Assembly: GCA_014727915.1 (NCBI GenBank)
Contig: WJMO01000005.1
Location: 434,001-498,000, forward strand
DNA: 64,000 nucleotides
DNA from: Candidatus Altarchaeales archaeon
GTDB taxonomy: Archaea > Altiarchaeota > Altiarchaeia > IMC4 > SCGC-AAA252-I15
Reading direction: 5' to 3'
Both the position numbers and the translations under genes were made by a program. The notes under the pieces were generated by a model. It ran no database searches. It worked only from the letters and a program-made list of their open reading frames with translations, and was not told the DNA's origin. Shown here piece by piece: positions 8,120 to 16,898 of the stretch (its first letter is position 1; every line of letters starts with the position of its first letter).

Positions 8120-8503
8120 TCAATCCACTGTCACGGTGTCGCCGTCGACTTTCACAGTGTCCCCGGTCTTTATCCTGCTGATGTCCACCTGGTCGACGGC
8201 GGGTATGTCGCTGATTATGCAACCCACGGCGACGATGGTCTCGCACTCGCTGTTTATCATCGCCTTCGGGCCGGTTCCCAGCTTCGCCAGCTGGTAGATG
8301 GTGTAGGGGCCTACGGTGCTTCCCTTCCCGAATGGGAATACAAGGATCTTATCCTTTACGGAGACGCCGTCGAGTGCGTTGTCCTTGTCCGCTATCTTCC
8401 CTGTCTCAGGGTCAACGCCCCCGTAGAATGATATGGGGTCCTTCGAGACCAAAGCTTCACCCTCCACGGTTCCCCTGTTGATTATCCTTCCCTTCATCTC
8501 CAT
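8120..8503 (-). CDS. Phosphomevalonate dehydratase small subunit (aconitase X swivel domain)
   Basis: The 127-residue swivel domain (DUF126) of aconitase X. With the large subunit it converts mevalonate 5-phosphate to trans-anhydromevalonate 5-phosphate, the committed step of the archaeal mevalonate pathway. Signatures include the N-terminal KGRIINRGTVEGEALVSKD, the FYGGVDPETG motif, VFPFGKGSTVGPYTIYQL and NSECETIVAVGCI. Its start overlaps the end of the large-subunit gene by 10 nt, so the subunits are made from one mRNA. Assignment as phosphomevalonate dehydratase rather than a hydroxyproline dehydratase rests on the neighbouring mvk, UbiD and isopentenyl phosphate kinase genes. Confidence 0.92.
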   Translation of the reverse strand: MEMKGRIINRGTVEGEALVSKDPISFYGGVDPETGKIADKDNALDGVSVKDKILVFPFGKGSTVGPYTIYQLAKLGTGPKAMINSECETIVAVGCIISDIPAVDQVDISRIKTGDTVKVDGDTVTVD

Positions 8504-9693
8504 TTTCCAGTCACCGCCGCGTCAAGGCACTGCTCGAAGCTGCCGGTCTTCACCAGCATCTTGTTCTTGCCCCGGCAGTAGAAGCATGCCTTAGCGCTTG
8601 TAGTCGCAACGTTCTTGAACCTGCCCTTCAACGGGGCCACCACCATGCACGTGTCGCATGCGAACTTCCCCCCCGCCTTCTCTATAACTTCCGTGTAGCC
8701 GCGGGTGTCCGACAGCTGCTTCGTGGGCCTCGCAGTGGCAATCCACAATTCAACACCGTCCTTCACCTTCTTTCCCTCCAGGAAGTCCGCTATCTCGCCT
8801 ATCTCTGCTATGGAGCAGTGGGGGCATCCGAGGGACACGAACTCTATGTCCCCGGTGTCGTCGTTCAGCGAATCATATGACTCCTTCAGGTCCTTCGCAG
8901 TCACCGTGATGCTCTCACCCGGCGCCTTGTGCTTCTCGGCCTCCGGGGTCATGTCCTCGATGTGGTATATGGGTTTGCTTCCGTAGGTGACCACCGAGGC
9001 GCCGAAGCTCTTAAGCTGGTCAAGCGAAGCAGACTTCAAACCCCTGATGTAGGGTATCTTCCCCTTGGCGTTGTTGCCTATGAAGTACCCTAGGGCTCCG
9101 AAGTCCGGCAGCGACTTCACATCGGCTTCCACTTCGAAGGTTATGTCAGGCTCCCTGTTCTCCTCCAGGTGCAGCCCGTAGGCGGGTGTCTTACCGATCA
9201 TCGCCGCAGCTATGGCGGACGGCCCGCCCTCCCGGTTGGTGCGGGCGCCGACAACCGAGTTGATGAAAGTGACAGCTGATGATTCGCTCCAGGCGATGTG
9301 CTCCCCATAGTGTGGGAGGTTCCCTATCAGATATGGGGTGCAGCTGCAGCATGTTATGACTCCCATCCTCTCAAAGGCTTCGATGACCTTCTCCTGCTTC
9401 TCGGCGAAATCCGGGGATATGCCCAGGTTCTTCCAGTTCTCCAGGTCCATCCCGGCAGGGTTCAACGTGGTCGTGACCTTCACCTGCCCGTCCTCCGCCA
9501 GCTCCGCCAGGTATTCGAGGCCGGGATCTCCCAGGTTGTGGTAGGATACTCCCGCGATCTGCACGGACCTTATGGGTATGAGGTTCTCCGCCCCGTATAT
9601 CTCCCCCAAGGCGACGAGTATCTTCATGCTCTTCGCAGCGGCGTTTCCCGCCCCTCCCGCGAGGATATTCTCCTCCTCCTTCGTCAGATGCAT
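8494..9693 (-). CDS. Phosphomevalonate dehydratase large subunit (aconitase X catalytic domain)
   Basis: The 399-residue aconitase X catalytic subunit (DUF521), an Fe-S dehydratase. Likely cluster ligands lie in CCSCTPYL (about residues 114-121), LGCPHCS (about 290-295) and CDTCMVVAP (about 343-351). MHLTKEEENILAG is the standard N-terminus of the family. The start ATG at 9693 follows AGGGTG, a weak Shine-Dalgarno, and a TATA-like TTTTTAAAG lies near 9740. The gene is 57 nt downstream of the UbiD-family decarboxylase, which performs the next reaction, so the two steps are adjacent on the chromosome. Confidence 0.94.
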   Translation of the reverse strand: MHLTKEEENILAGGAGNAAAKSMKILVALGEIYGAENLIPIRSVQIAGVSYHNLGDPGLEYLAELAEDGQVKVTTTLNPAGMDLENWKNLGISPDFAEKQEKVIEAFERMGVITCCSCTPYLIGNLPHYGEHIAWSESSAVTFINSVVGARTNREGGPSAIAAAMIGKTPAYGLHLEENREPDITFEVEADVKSLPDFGALGYFIGNNAKGKIPYIRGLKSASLDQLKSFGASVVTYGSKPIYHIEDMTPEAEKHKAPGESITVTAKDLKESYDSLNDDTGDIEFVSLGCPHCSIAEIGEIADFLEGKKVKDGVELWIATARPTKQLSDTRGYTEVIEKAGGKFACDTCMVVAPLKGRFKNVATTSAKACFYCRGKNKMLVKTGSFEQCLDAAVTGKWR

Positions 9694-9749
9694 TACACTA
9701 CACCCTGGTATCCGATGAGGTTATGTATTTGAAAACTCTTTAAAAACGT

Positions 9750-11033
9750 TCACTCGCCCAGGTTGGCCTTCAGGAACGCATCCCTGTCCTTGTCCCAGGG
9801 TATCGTCGCGTCCAACGCCACCTTCGCGGTCATAAGCCTGTCTGAGCCTTCTATCTTGCATGCGCTGGCGTCCAGGCTGGAGCCCTTGTCCTGCCAGACC
9901 TTGGCGTCCTTGTCCATCTGGCACCTTGTCGCAATAGCCCACTCCAGGTCGTTGAGGTCGTATATGTCTATGTCGTCGTCGACGACGATGCAGTGCTTCA
10001 GGCTTCCATGGCCTTTGAACGCCGCCTCCCCTGCCTTGATGCCGTCGTCGTCGTTCTTCTTCTCTATCTGCACTATGGCGTGCAGCCAGCTGCACCCGCC
10101 CGGCGACAGCATTACGTTCTTGCAATTCGCCACCTCGTTGACGGCCCTGTAGATGGTGGGTTCCTTGGGCATGCCCATCAGCAGCCGGTGCTCGTTGTAT
10201 GCGGGCAGTAGGCCCTGGTATATGGGGTCCTTCCTGTGGGTGATGCACTTCACCGTGAACACGGGCTCGTCCCGTACCTTGTCGAAGGTCCCGCTGATGT
10301 CCGGGAACGGACCCTCCTCGTGGGTTTCCGAAGCGGTGATGGTGCCCTCCAATACGAGTTCCGCATCCGCTGGTACCTCAACGTCTATGGTCTTGCACTT
10401 CACCAGCTCCACCGGTTTCATGGAGTTGGCTATCGCCAGCTCGTTGACGTCCGGTTTAGTCGATATCGAAGCTGCCAGCGAGACGGTCGGGTGAAGGCCG
10501 AGGCATATGGCGACCTCCAATGGGTCGTTCTTCTGCATGTACTTGTAGAGGTCACGGTGGCATATGCGCGCCACCAGCTTGTCCTTGGCGACGGGGCTGG
10601 CCCGGTGGTAGTCCGCGTTCAACCCCCATTCCTCGTCGTTGGCTATCCACACGCCCGCGCTTATGTAGGGTCCCAGGTCGTTGCTAGCATGTGTTAGTAT
10701 GGGTATTCTGGAAAGGTCGGCTTCCTTCTCCACCACCTCCTGGCAGACTCCCTTCTCAACCCTCTTGGGCTCGGTCGGCTTGTCGATGACCTCTGAGATC
10801 TTGAAGAGGAGCTCGTCCCTTTCGATGCCCATCGCCCTGGCGAAGTTGTCCCGTGACGCGCACACGCCGGCGACCACCCTGTACTCCGACCCCTTCACTT
10901 TCTCGAAGAGTATCGTGTCCTTGGGATGCTGTTTGATTATCTTCGCCGCCTCAAGCTTTGGGTCAACCTCGTCCGTTACGTGTATGACCTTCTCTTCCCT
11001 CTCAAGTTCCCCTATGAAATCGCGCAAACTCAT
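9750..11033 (-). CDS. UbiD-family decarboxylase, probable anhydromevalonate phosphate decarboxylase
   Basis: The 427-residue protein shows the UbiD fold: an N-terminal MSLRDFIGELEREEKV, the prenyl-FMN/metal region around YISAGVWIANDEEWG and NADYHRASPVAKDKLVARIC, and EEGPFPDISGTF carrying acidic residues of the active site. UbiD enzymes need prenylated FMN made by a UbiX partner, which is not in the window. Next to the aconitase-X subunits, the expected reaction is decarboxylation of trans-anhydromevalonate 5-phosphate to isopentenyl phosphate. A TATA-like box near 11081-11089 and a GGGTGG element about 7-12 nt before the ATG support the start. Confidence 0.92.
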   Translation of the reverse strand: MSLRDFIGELEREEKVIHVTDEVDPKLEAAKIIKQHPKDTILFEKVKGSEYRVVAGVCASRDNFARAMGIERDELLFKISEVIDKPTEPKRVEKGVCQEVVEKEADLSRIPILTHASNDLGPYISAGVWIANDEEWGLNADYHRASPVAKDKLVARICHRDLYKYMQKNDPLEVAICLGLHPTVSLAASISTKPDVNELAIANSMKPVELVKCKTIDVEVPADAELVLEGTITASETHEEGPFPDISGTFDKVRDEPVFTVKCITHRKDPIYQGLLPAYNEHRLLMGMPKEPTIYRAVNEVANCKNVMLSPGGCSWLHAIVQIEKKNDDDGIKAGEAAFKGHGSLKHCIVVDDDIDIYDLNDLEWAIATRCQMDKDAKVWQDKGSSLDASACKIEGSDRLMTAKVALDATIPWDKDRDAFLKANLGE

Positions 11034-11188
11034 GTTAATCCACCCTATGTAATTTCCGTGAAAGAGTATATGCAGGTGACTATAAAAAAATCAGCGGTTC
11101 ATGGCTTGGGATCGGACCTGAGGACGAACTCTGCCTTTATCCCCGCGTAATCGCCTTTTGGACACTGGCCTGGCTGGCGTGGTTGGGA

Positions 11189-11746
11189 TTACCCCTGTGC
11201 TTTACCCTTCTTAGGCGCAGTGAACACGATCTTGTATCTTGGATGCTCTGTCGGAGCCTGCTCTACGTCCGTGAAGTGGTCCAATAGTATGAGGCCCTGT
11301 CCTATGCCCCCGATCTTGCCTTCCGATTCGCTCCGTTCGCGTCGGCTCTCCGCTTCCTCCTCCAATGAAGGCCCGCTCAACGGCATCAGCTCCTGCTGTC
11401 TTGCGGCAAGCGATGCTTGGAAGTCGAATCTGACGTCCTGCTCCCACTCGACCTCCGTGCGGGCGCTGTCCTGTGCCACCGTGGTTTTCACCCTGGCCTG
11501 GCAGGGTCTGCAGTGGTTCGCGACGTTAGCCATGAAATCGTCGTATACGAGGAAGATCCCCCAGGTGCTGTCGCCGGTAAGGCCCTTGGTCTTCATCTCC
11601 GCCTCCACCTCCTTCCAGGCCGGCTTCAAAGGTGCCAGCGACCTTTCCCTGCTGCTCTTGTCGGACGGGTCCAGGTCCAGGACGACTTCCCTCGACCACT
11701 CGTCCTCCTTTTGCGGCCCGACTCGTGTGTTTGGCGGCTTGAGCAT
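11189..11746 (-). CDS. Conserved-looking soluble protein, unknown
   Basis: A 185-residue polar protein with no recognised domain. It has an EAEMKTKGLTGDSTWGIFLVYDD-like middle with alternating hydrophobic residues, a HCRPCQ motif (C-x2-C) around residue 80, and a glycine-rich GKIGGIGQGLILLDHF near 140-155. Composition and codon usage resemble the neighbouring minus-strand genes, and the overlapping plus-strand frame looks like a shadow. The region 11033-11189 between this gene and the UbiD gene holds only the UbiD promoter and no coding sequence that I can support. Confidence 0.6.
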   Translation of the reverse strand: MLKPPNTRVGPQKEDEWSREVVLDLDPSDKSSRERSLAPLKPAWKEVEAEMKTKGLTGDSTWGIFLVYDDFMANVANHCRPCQARVKTTVAQDSARTEVEWEQDVRFDFQASLAARQQELMPLSGPSLEEEAESRRERSESEGKIGGIGQGLILLDHFTDVEQAPTEHPRYKIVFTAPKKGKAQG

Positions 11747-11837
11747 TTTTGTTTAATATACTCGGATCCTTGAGTTATTAAGCATAAAATAAAATATATT
11801 GTCAATTATTTGTATTTTTTCCAAAATAATTAAAAAA

Positions 11838-12236
11838 ATGGTAAAAATAGTCTTGGATACCAATCTGCTCGTCGCCGGCAGGTGGAACAAGAGGAGCAGC
11901 TCATCGAAGATACTGGAACTCTGCTTAAAGGGCACTCTGACCCCTGTTTACACGTCTGAGATAAAAAAGGAGAACCTCTACATCCTCGGGAAGGTGAAGC
12001 CCCCCAAGGAATACATGGACATGATAGGCAAATTCTACAAGAAAGGGAAGAGAGTGAAGTCCCCCAAGAATCGCATAACCGCTTCGGTGGACAAGAGCGA
12101 CAACCGTTTCCTGGAAGCCGCCGTGTCCGGGAGGGCAGATTATGTCATATCCAACGACCATCACCTCCTGGACCTCAAAGAATACGATGGCATACGAATA
12201 CTGCGCCCAGCCGCGTTCATGAGGATGTTCCCATGA
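11838..12236 (+). CDS. PIN-domain protein (COG1569-like)
   Basis: A 132-residue PIN nuclease-like protein. VLDTNLLVAG supplies the first conserved Asp, followed by SSSKILELCLKGTLTPVYTSEI, a second acidic region, and DYVISNDHHLLDL, the typical late PIN motif with Asp near the C-terminus. PIN proteins are Mg2+-dependent ribonucleases, many of them VapC-type toxins. No VapB-like antitoxin gene lies upstream, so it may be an orphan or a housekeeping relative. ATG 11838 is preferred to the frame extension at 11799 because MVKIVLDTN is the normal opening. It overlaps the lipoprotein gene by ATGA. Confidence 0.82.
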   Translation: MVKIVLDTNLLVAGRWNKRSSSSKILELCLKGTLTPVYTSEIKKENLYILGKVKPPKEYMDMIGKFYKKGKRVKSPKNRITASVDKSDNRFLEAAVSGRADYVISNDHHLLDLKEYDGIRILRPAAFMRMFP

Positions 12237-12598
12237 GACATGCGATACTCATGGCCCTGATGCTGGTGTTAGGATGCATTGGGGGCGAGGAATGCGAGGA
12301 AACCGGGTGCCCGGTCGACCTGCCCGATAAGCCATCTCCCATATTAGAGTGCAGAAGCCTCTGCAGGGACAGCGGATACGACAATGTGACAGTCGTGGGA
12401 GACGCCGGCTGCACCCATCTAAAGGGGGAAATCAGGGACTGCACCTTGGAATGCTCCTACAGGAAGATCCTCGAATCCTCTGAGGAGGGTATGATCTGCT
12501 GTTGCAGGACAGTGAAGTACGTTGAAGGCGTAGGCTGTGATGGAACAGACAACAGCAGCTACTCTAGAATATGCGGTGAAAACAAACCTGGGGGATAG
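12233..12598 (+). CDS. Small Cys-rich lipoprotein or secreted protein
   Basis: A 121-residue exported protein. The hydrophobic start MRHAILMALMLVLGC ends in a lipobox-like LVLGC, so the mature protein may be lipid-anchored at Cys15. Some thirteen further cysteines occur in the exported part, including a CCC triplet, which suggests several disulfides and an oxidising exterior. It is translationally coupled (ATGA) to the PIN protein upstream, an unusual partnership. No family recognised. Confidence 0.65.
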   Translation: MRHAILMALMLVLGCIGGEECEETGCPVDLPDKPSPILECRSLCRDSGYDNVTVVGDAGCTHLKGEIRDCTLECSYRKILESSEEGMICCCRTVKYVEGVGCDGTDNSSYSRICGENKPGG

Positions 12599-12608
12599 GC
12601 TTATCCTG

Positions 12609-12860
12609 TCAGTTGCTGACCAGGCCTATCCTCTCCAAGGAACTGATTATCTCCACAACATTCGCGTCCTTCTTCCCGTTCACCAAGCCCAGCTTGTCCT
12701 CGAACTTGTTCTGAATCTCTTCCATGCTGTTAGCCCCATTGCAGAGCTTCCAGACGATGAAGACCTTGGGGTCGACAATGTACGTTTTCTCATTGTCGTT
12801 CTTCAAAACAGGCTTAAGTCCGCACGAGTACGTTGTGGAACCCTTTGCTTGCGGATACAT
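12609..12860 (-). CDS. Stand-alone PqqD-like protein
   Basis: An 83-residue protein with the PqqD / RiPP recognition element pattern: a two-strand opening (VLKNDNEKTYIVDPKV), then VFIVWKLCNGANSMEEI, where W-x-L-C-N-G matches the helix start of PqqD proteins, and a C-terminal winged-helix end VVEIISSLERIGLV. Such domains normally bind precursor peptides for radical SAM maturases; none is adjacent here. ATG 12860 is preferred over a GTG at 12872 because GGGGTGG lies 8 nt upstream. A TATA-like GGTTTATATAC near 12941-12951 gives a leader of about 55 nt. Confidence 0.7.
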   Translation of the reverse strand: MYPQAKGSTTYSCGLKPVLKNDNEKTYIVDPKVFIVWKLCNGANSMEEIQNKFEDKLGLVNGKKDANVVEIISSLERIGLVSN

Positions 12861-13066
12861 CACATTTACCACCCCACATTAGGTTAAGGAGTTAGCGCCA
12901 ACCTCACCAGGCTACCTCCCTCAGAATAGATTAGATATGGAAGTATATAAACCACCTGAAAGCGGTTAAAACATGCTTCATACTCCATTCTAAGAGCGGA
13001 TTATGGTGTCATACACCCTATTACCGTATGGTCTGCCATTTATTTGTCTGAACTAAATATTTGGCT

Positions 13067-15529
13067 ATGCCCAAACCCAGATCCGGGATCATGGAGTGCC
13101 GGTTGGCACGCCTTTTCATCATATCACTGGCTGCATCTCTGCTGCTTGACATGTCATTCTTCCTTGTTCACGGGTCTCACGCAGTAAACCATGCCGAGCT
13201 TTGGACTTATGTAGGCGTTGCCGAGGGCAATCTAACCACTGCAGTCGGTAGCTCGGACCCGACGGTATGGCTGCTGCGGGCTGTTGGATTCCTCCTCGAC
13301 GGCGATGCCCTTTTCTACTCGATGGTTGTGCTATCCGCCGCATTAACGTCTTTGACTGCCGTGCTGGTGTGCCTTCTCGTCTCAAGGCTGGCGGACGACC
13401 GGGCCGGGGCCTACGCAGGCTACATCTACGCGTTCATGGTGCAGCCCCTCTCCCTGACAGCCGTCGGGTTCACACACGACCACATACTGACTCCCCTATC
13501 CCTCGCGGCATTGGTTCTAGCGGTCGAAGCCGTTAAAAACGCCGAAAGAAGGAGGAAGATGGCTTTTACAGCCTCTGCGGTGGTGTTGTTCTATCTTGGT
13601 TCAAGGGTCAACATCGGAGCATATGTCGCGGTAGCGGTAGCGGTAGTATACGCCCTATCTCAGGCGGTTGTGAAGAGGAAGGATATCATACCGCTCTACG
13701 CCATCGCATTGTTAACCTCGATCTATCTGTTCGGCACCTGCGTGGTGCCTGGCTTCATGGACTACGAGCTTGGGCGGCTTCCACAGGGCCGCCTCGGCAG
13801 CGCGGACATCAACCCGGTCACCGTAGGCAACCTGGCACTCCGATACAACCTGCTCCTGCTGGTCCTGCCTTTCGGCGCATACGCAGCCTATAGGAGGCGG
13901 GAGTTTGTCAGCCTGACATACGTGCTATTCGGCTTCATGCTTGCCATGTCCATGGACCGGGGAACTCGCGTCGTCGACTTGGGCATGGCGATGGTCACCG
14001 CATATTTCCTACGGGACTGGAAGCCCAGATGGCGCATGGGATTCACACTATACTCGATCCCCGCGTTGGCTTCAGCGACACTCCTAACACCCCTCCAAAT
14101 GCCCTACAGAGTCATATTAGCAGCTTCTGGTTTGGGGTTCATATTCCTGCACAGGTACCGGAAGGTCAACACCCTCATGATGCTCTCCCTGATATGTCTG
14201 ACCGGATTTTCACTGTCTTTTACGAACATGGCCTTTGAAAACCAGCATGTGATCTCCGAGTCAGAGTACATAGCATACAGCAGAATGGCTTCCCTCCCAG
14301 GTAAAAAGGTGCTCGCATCATGGGATGCGGGCTACATGCTGGAGTACCTGTCAGGTAAGAAGTCCGCTTCCACTCCGGGCCTCATAAGGTACGACCTTCA
14401 CGAAGCCCTTTGGATGGGTGAAAAGCAAGCTAACGCATACCTCTCCGCGTCGGGCGTTGACTATGTGGTGGTTTCGAACGCGCACTATAACATCGTGCAA
14501 GTCGATGGGGCGCCCAACTTCCTGCTAAGGGGAGGCCTCGTATTCAGGCCATTGGATCCTGTAACCGTCGAATTTGCACCCTATCTGGCCATCCACAAAC
14601 TGAGGTATGGCACCGCCGACCCCGAATACTTCAGGTTCCTGGGGGAGTCCGTGGACGAGCGCAGGTCCGAGAAGCACATGGTATATGAGGTGGTGGACCC
14701 TGACACGTCCGGCAGTTACATATCATTCATAGCGTACAACAACGGCGAAGAGAACCGGACCTCCCTTGTCAACGTTTCAGTGTGGGAATACACGGGCCGG
14801 AAGGCCGGGAAGAAGAGGAAGTCGATCATGGAGCTGGCCAACCCCCTCCCATACATCGAATGCCTCAGAGGCAAGTCGTTGAGGGTGCTGGCGTTGTATC
14901 TGCTGTTGCTGTTCGCATATCCGTTCAACGGCAGGAAAGCGGGGTTTGAACGTTACATTGTAAGGAACCGGCGCCTGATCGCAGTGGTTCTCCTAGCCGT
15001 TCTACTTATGGTCTACCTCATCCCGGGGGATGGTGCGACGGGAGAGGTTCCCATGCCCGGCCAGGAGGCAGAACCTCCCGAATACGCGCATAAGACCTTT
15101 GAGGTGTTCTTCGAGGCCGGAGCCCTGGCAGAGCACAGCCTGGACGTGGGAGACCTAGGCAGGGTGAGGGACTGCGAGGTGGGGGTCGTCGGCGGACAGA
15201 ACGGTGTCGTCGGCCACACCACCTTCCGGAACATATGCCCCTCCTTTGATGATGTGCTCAAGGTGCTCTTGGTGGACGCGAACTCGACCGAACTCTACGG
15301 CGAGGTTGCTGTGGTGGACTCCATGGAGCTCAGGCTTACCATGGGGGAGGGTGAGGAGAAGCGCGTCGACTACGTTTTGGAACGTGCGACTCCCAACCAT
15401 GACTACAAGATAGGCTACTGGAAGAGCAGCTGCCTGCAGGTGGTTCCCGAGAAGACAGAGGGCCCGGACATGGAAGGCATCGAAATATTCCATGTCTCAT
15501 GCGGCAGGTACAGGGAGGACCTCGGCTAG
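13067..15529 (+). CDS. STT3/AglB-like GT-C membrane protein
   Basis: An 820-residue protein with about ten to twelve membrane helices in the first 370 residues, a large soluble part (about 375-580), two more helices near 610-650 and a final exported domain. The soluble part begins with VLASWDAGYMLEYLSGKKS, which sits where oligosaccharyltransferases have the catalytic-site motif WWDYGYWI; here it is reduced to W-D-A-G. This suggests a divergent STT3/AglB relative acting on lipid-linked sugars, or an inactive or repurposed copy. ATG 13067 is favoured by an AT-rich box at about 13038-13046. It overlaps the convergent HAD gene by 4 nt. Confidence 0.68.
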   Translation: MPKPRSGIMECRLARLFIISLAASLLLDMSFFLVHGSHAVNHAELWTYVGVAEGNLTTAVGSSDPTVWLLRAVGFLLDGDALFYSMVVLSAALTSLTAVLVCLLVSRLADDRAGAYAGYIYAFMVQPLSLTAVGFTHDHILTPLSLAALVLAVEAVKNAERRRKMAFTASAVVLFYLGSRVNIGAYVAVAVAVVYALSQAVVKRKDIIPLYAIALLTSIYLFGTCVVPGFMDYELGRLPQGRLGSADINPVTVGNLALRYNLLLLVLPFGAYAAYRRREFVSLTYVLFGFMLAMSMDRGTRVVDLGMAMVTAYFLRDWKPRWRMGFTLYSIPALASATLLTPLQMPYRVILAASGLGFIFLHRYRKVNTLMMLSLICLTGFSLSFTNMAFENQHVISESEYIAYSRMASLPGKKVLASWDAGYMLEYLSGKKSASTPGLIRYDLHEALWMGEKQANAYLSASGVDYVVVSNAHYNIVQVDGAPNFLLRGGLVFRPLDPVTVEFAPYLAIHKLRYGTADPEYFRFLGESVDERRSEKHMVYEVVDPDTSGSYISFIAYNNGEENRTSLVNVSVWEYTGRKAGKKRKSIMELANPLPYIECLRGKSLRVLALYLLLLFAYPFNGRKAGFERYIVRNRRLIAVVLLAVLLMVYLIPGDGATGEVPMPGQEAEPPEYAHKTFEVFFEAGALAEHSLDVGDLGRVRDCEVGVVGGQNGVVGHTTFRNICPSFDDVLKVLLVDANSTELYGEVAVVDSMELRLTMGEGEEKRVDYVLERATPNHDYKIGYWKSSCLQVVPEKTEGPDMEGIEIFHVSCGRYREDLG

Positions 15530-16173
15530 TCAAGGGCTATGCGGTCTAATGTCTCGAACACCTTGTCTGCGCCGGCTTCCCTGAGCTCCTCCGCGGACGA
15601 GCATCCAGTCAGAACCGCGTATGCTGTCATGCCCGCGGACTTGGCGGCCTTCAAACCGTGCACGCTGTCCTCCACCACGATGCACTCCCCTGGCTCGGCA
15701 TCCAGCAGGGACGCGGCCTTGAGGAACATCCCAGGGTCTGGCTTGCCCCTTTCCACATCGTCCAAGCCAACCACAGCGTCGAAGTAGCTGTTAAGGCCTG
15801 CGGACTCCAACGTGGCCTCTATGTTCTCACGGGTCGTGTTGGAGGCGACGGCCGCCCTCACACCCGCCTTCTCCAAGCCTTCAAGAAGTACTACAGCCCC
15901 GGGCAACACCTTTGTCATGGGCAAATGCCGCTCCCTGAACAGCCTCTGCTTGTATTCCACCAGTGGCGTCAGGTCGCCCTCGTACTCCATCCCCCTGTGT
16001 CTGAGGAAGTCCTTGAATATCTCCTCCATGCTCATCCCGAACAATCCCCTGAACTCATCACGGGTGACAGATGCTCCGATCTTATCTCGGAACATGTCTT
16101 CCCACGCCCTGAAGTGGGCTTCGAAGGAATCCACCAATGTACCGTCCATGTCGAAGATAAAGGCCGAGCTCAT
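15526..16173 (-). CDS. HAD-superfamily phosphatase (beta-phosphoglucomutase-like)
   Basis: A 215-residue subfamily IA HAD enzyme with FIFDMDGTLVDSFEAHF (motif I), AAVASNTTRENIE (motif II), VERGKPDPGMFLKAA (motif III Lys) and CIVVEDSVHGLKAAKSAGM (motif IV). It is a paralogue of the HAD at 4445, sharing the EDSVxGxxAAKSAGM block and the same layout. The substrate, a small phosphate ester, is unknown. Its stop overlaps the end of the convergent STT3-like gene by 4 nt. Confidence 0.9.
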   Translation of the reverse strand: MSSAFIFDMDGTLVDSFEAHFRAWEDMFRDKIGASVTRDEFRGLFGMSMEEIFKDFLRHRGMEYEGDLTPLVEYKQRLFRERHLPMTKVLPGAVVLLEGLEKAGVRAAVASNTTRENIEATLESAGLNSYFDAVVGLDDVERGKPDPGMFLKAASLLDAEPGECIVVEDSVHGLKAAKSAGMTAYAVLTGCSSAEELREAGADKVFETLDRIALD

Positions 16174-16205
16174 CTTTTAAACATATGTGTCTAGAATTTG
16201 ACATC

Positions 16206-16898
16206 ATGCGTAAAAAAACATTGGCTGCGCTGACGGTCATGCTCGCGCTCTCGTCAGCAGTGTCAGCCGCCTCATGCTCTATGCAGGCCTACAAGAGCGC
16301 ATGCCAATGCCCATTCAACGGGGGAAAGGTGGATGAGGCCTGCAAGGAGAAGCGCAAGGACGCCGGCATACAGTGCATACTGAAGGCCCACCCGTCGCTT
16401 GGAGCAAGCAAGGTCGGGGGTATTCTCGGCGACATGCTGGGCACGGACCTGGGAGGGATACTTGGCGGATGTCCGGCTGTGGACCGGTGCAAGGCCACCC
16501 TCGAAATGTGCGTTGCAGAGACGGGCAGATGCCCTGGGAACGACCTGAACGACTGCCAGAGCGCCTACTGTGCGAGCTGCTACGCTGAAGCCGACGCATG
16601 CGTAGCCTACGCGGCCAAGAACTGCAAGAAGGAGGCGGAGTGCGGCGACGGGAACTGCGACATGGGCGAGAGAGAATCCTACCTCAACTGCTGCAAGGAC
16701 TGCAGATGCCCCGAGGGACAGTCGTGCGTCAACGACAGGTGCGCCGATGACGAGGAAGAGGGGGGCATGTCAACATCCACGACCCTACCCTACTATACGT
16801 CACCCTCTGACGCGGGCTTTGACATATTCTGCTTCCCGTTCCTGATAGTCCCCTTGACTTCGCTCTTGGCGGCGTTGGCCAGGGCCCTCCCAGTTTAG
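16206..16898 (+). CDS. Secreted Cys-rich protein with C-terminal anchor
   Basis: A 230-residue exported protein. MRKKTLAALTVMLALSSAVS is a clear signal peptide, and about two dozen cysteines follow. Residues near 145-185 contain CGDGNCDMGERESYLNCC and CRCPEGQSC, a motif type (CGDGxCDxGE) seen in many exported prokaryotic proteins. A short Thr/Ser-rich linker (STSTTLPYYTS) leads to a hydrophobic C-terminus (FPFLIVPLTSLLAALARAL), likely a membrane anchor. The linker style matches that of the giant protein at 32921. ATG 16206 is chosen because it begins the signal peptide. The stop overlaps the isopentenyl phosphate kinase gene, which is convergent. Confidence 0.72.
   Translation: MRKKTLAALTVMLALSSAVSAASCSMQAYKSACQCPFNGGKVDEACKEKRKDAGIQCILKAHPSLGASKVGGILGDMLGTDLGGILGGCPAVDRCKATLEMCVAETGRCPGNDLNDCQSAYCASCYAEADACVAYAAKNCKKEAECGDGNCDMGERESYLNCCKDCRCPEGQSCVNDRCADDEEEGGMSTSTTLPYYTSPSDAGFDIFCFPFLIVPLTSLLAALARALPV

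Noticed and set aside
11838..12598. VapBC-type toxin-antitoxin pair
   Set aside because: The PIN protein is followed by an exported Cys-rich lipoprotein and preceded by no small DNA-binding protein, so no antitoxin can be named.
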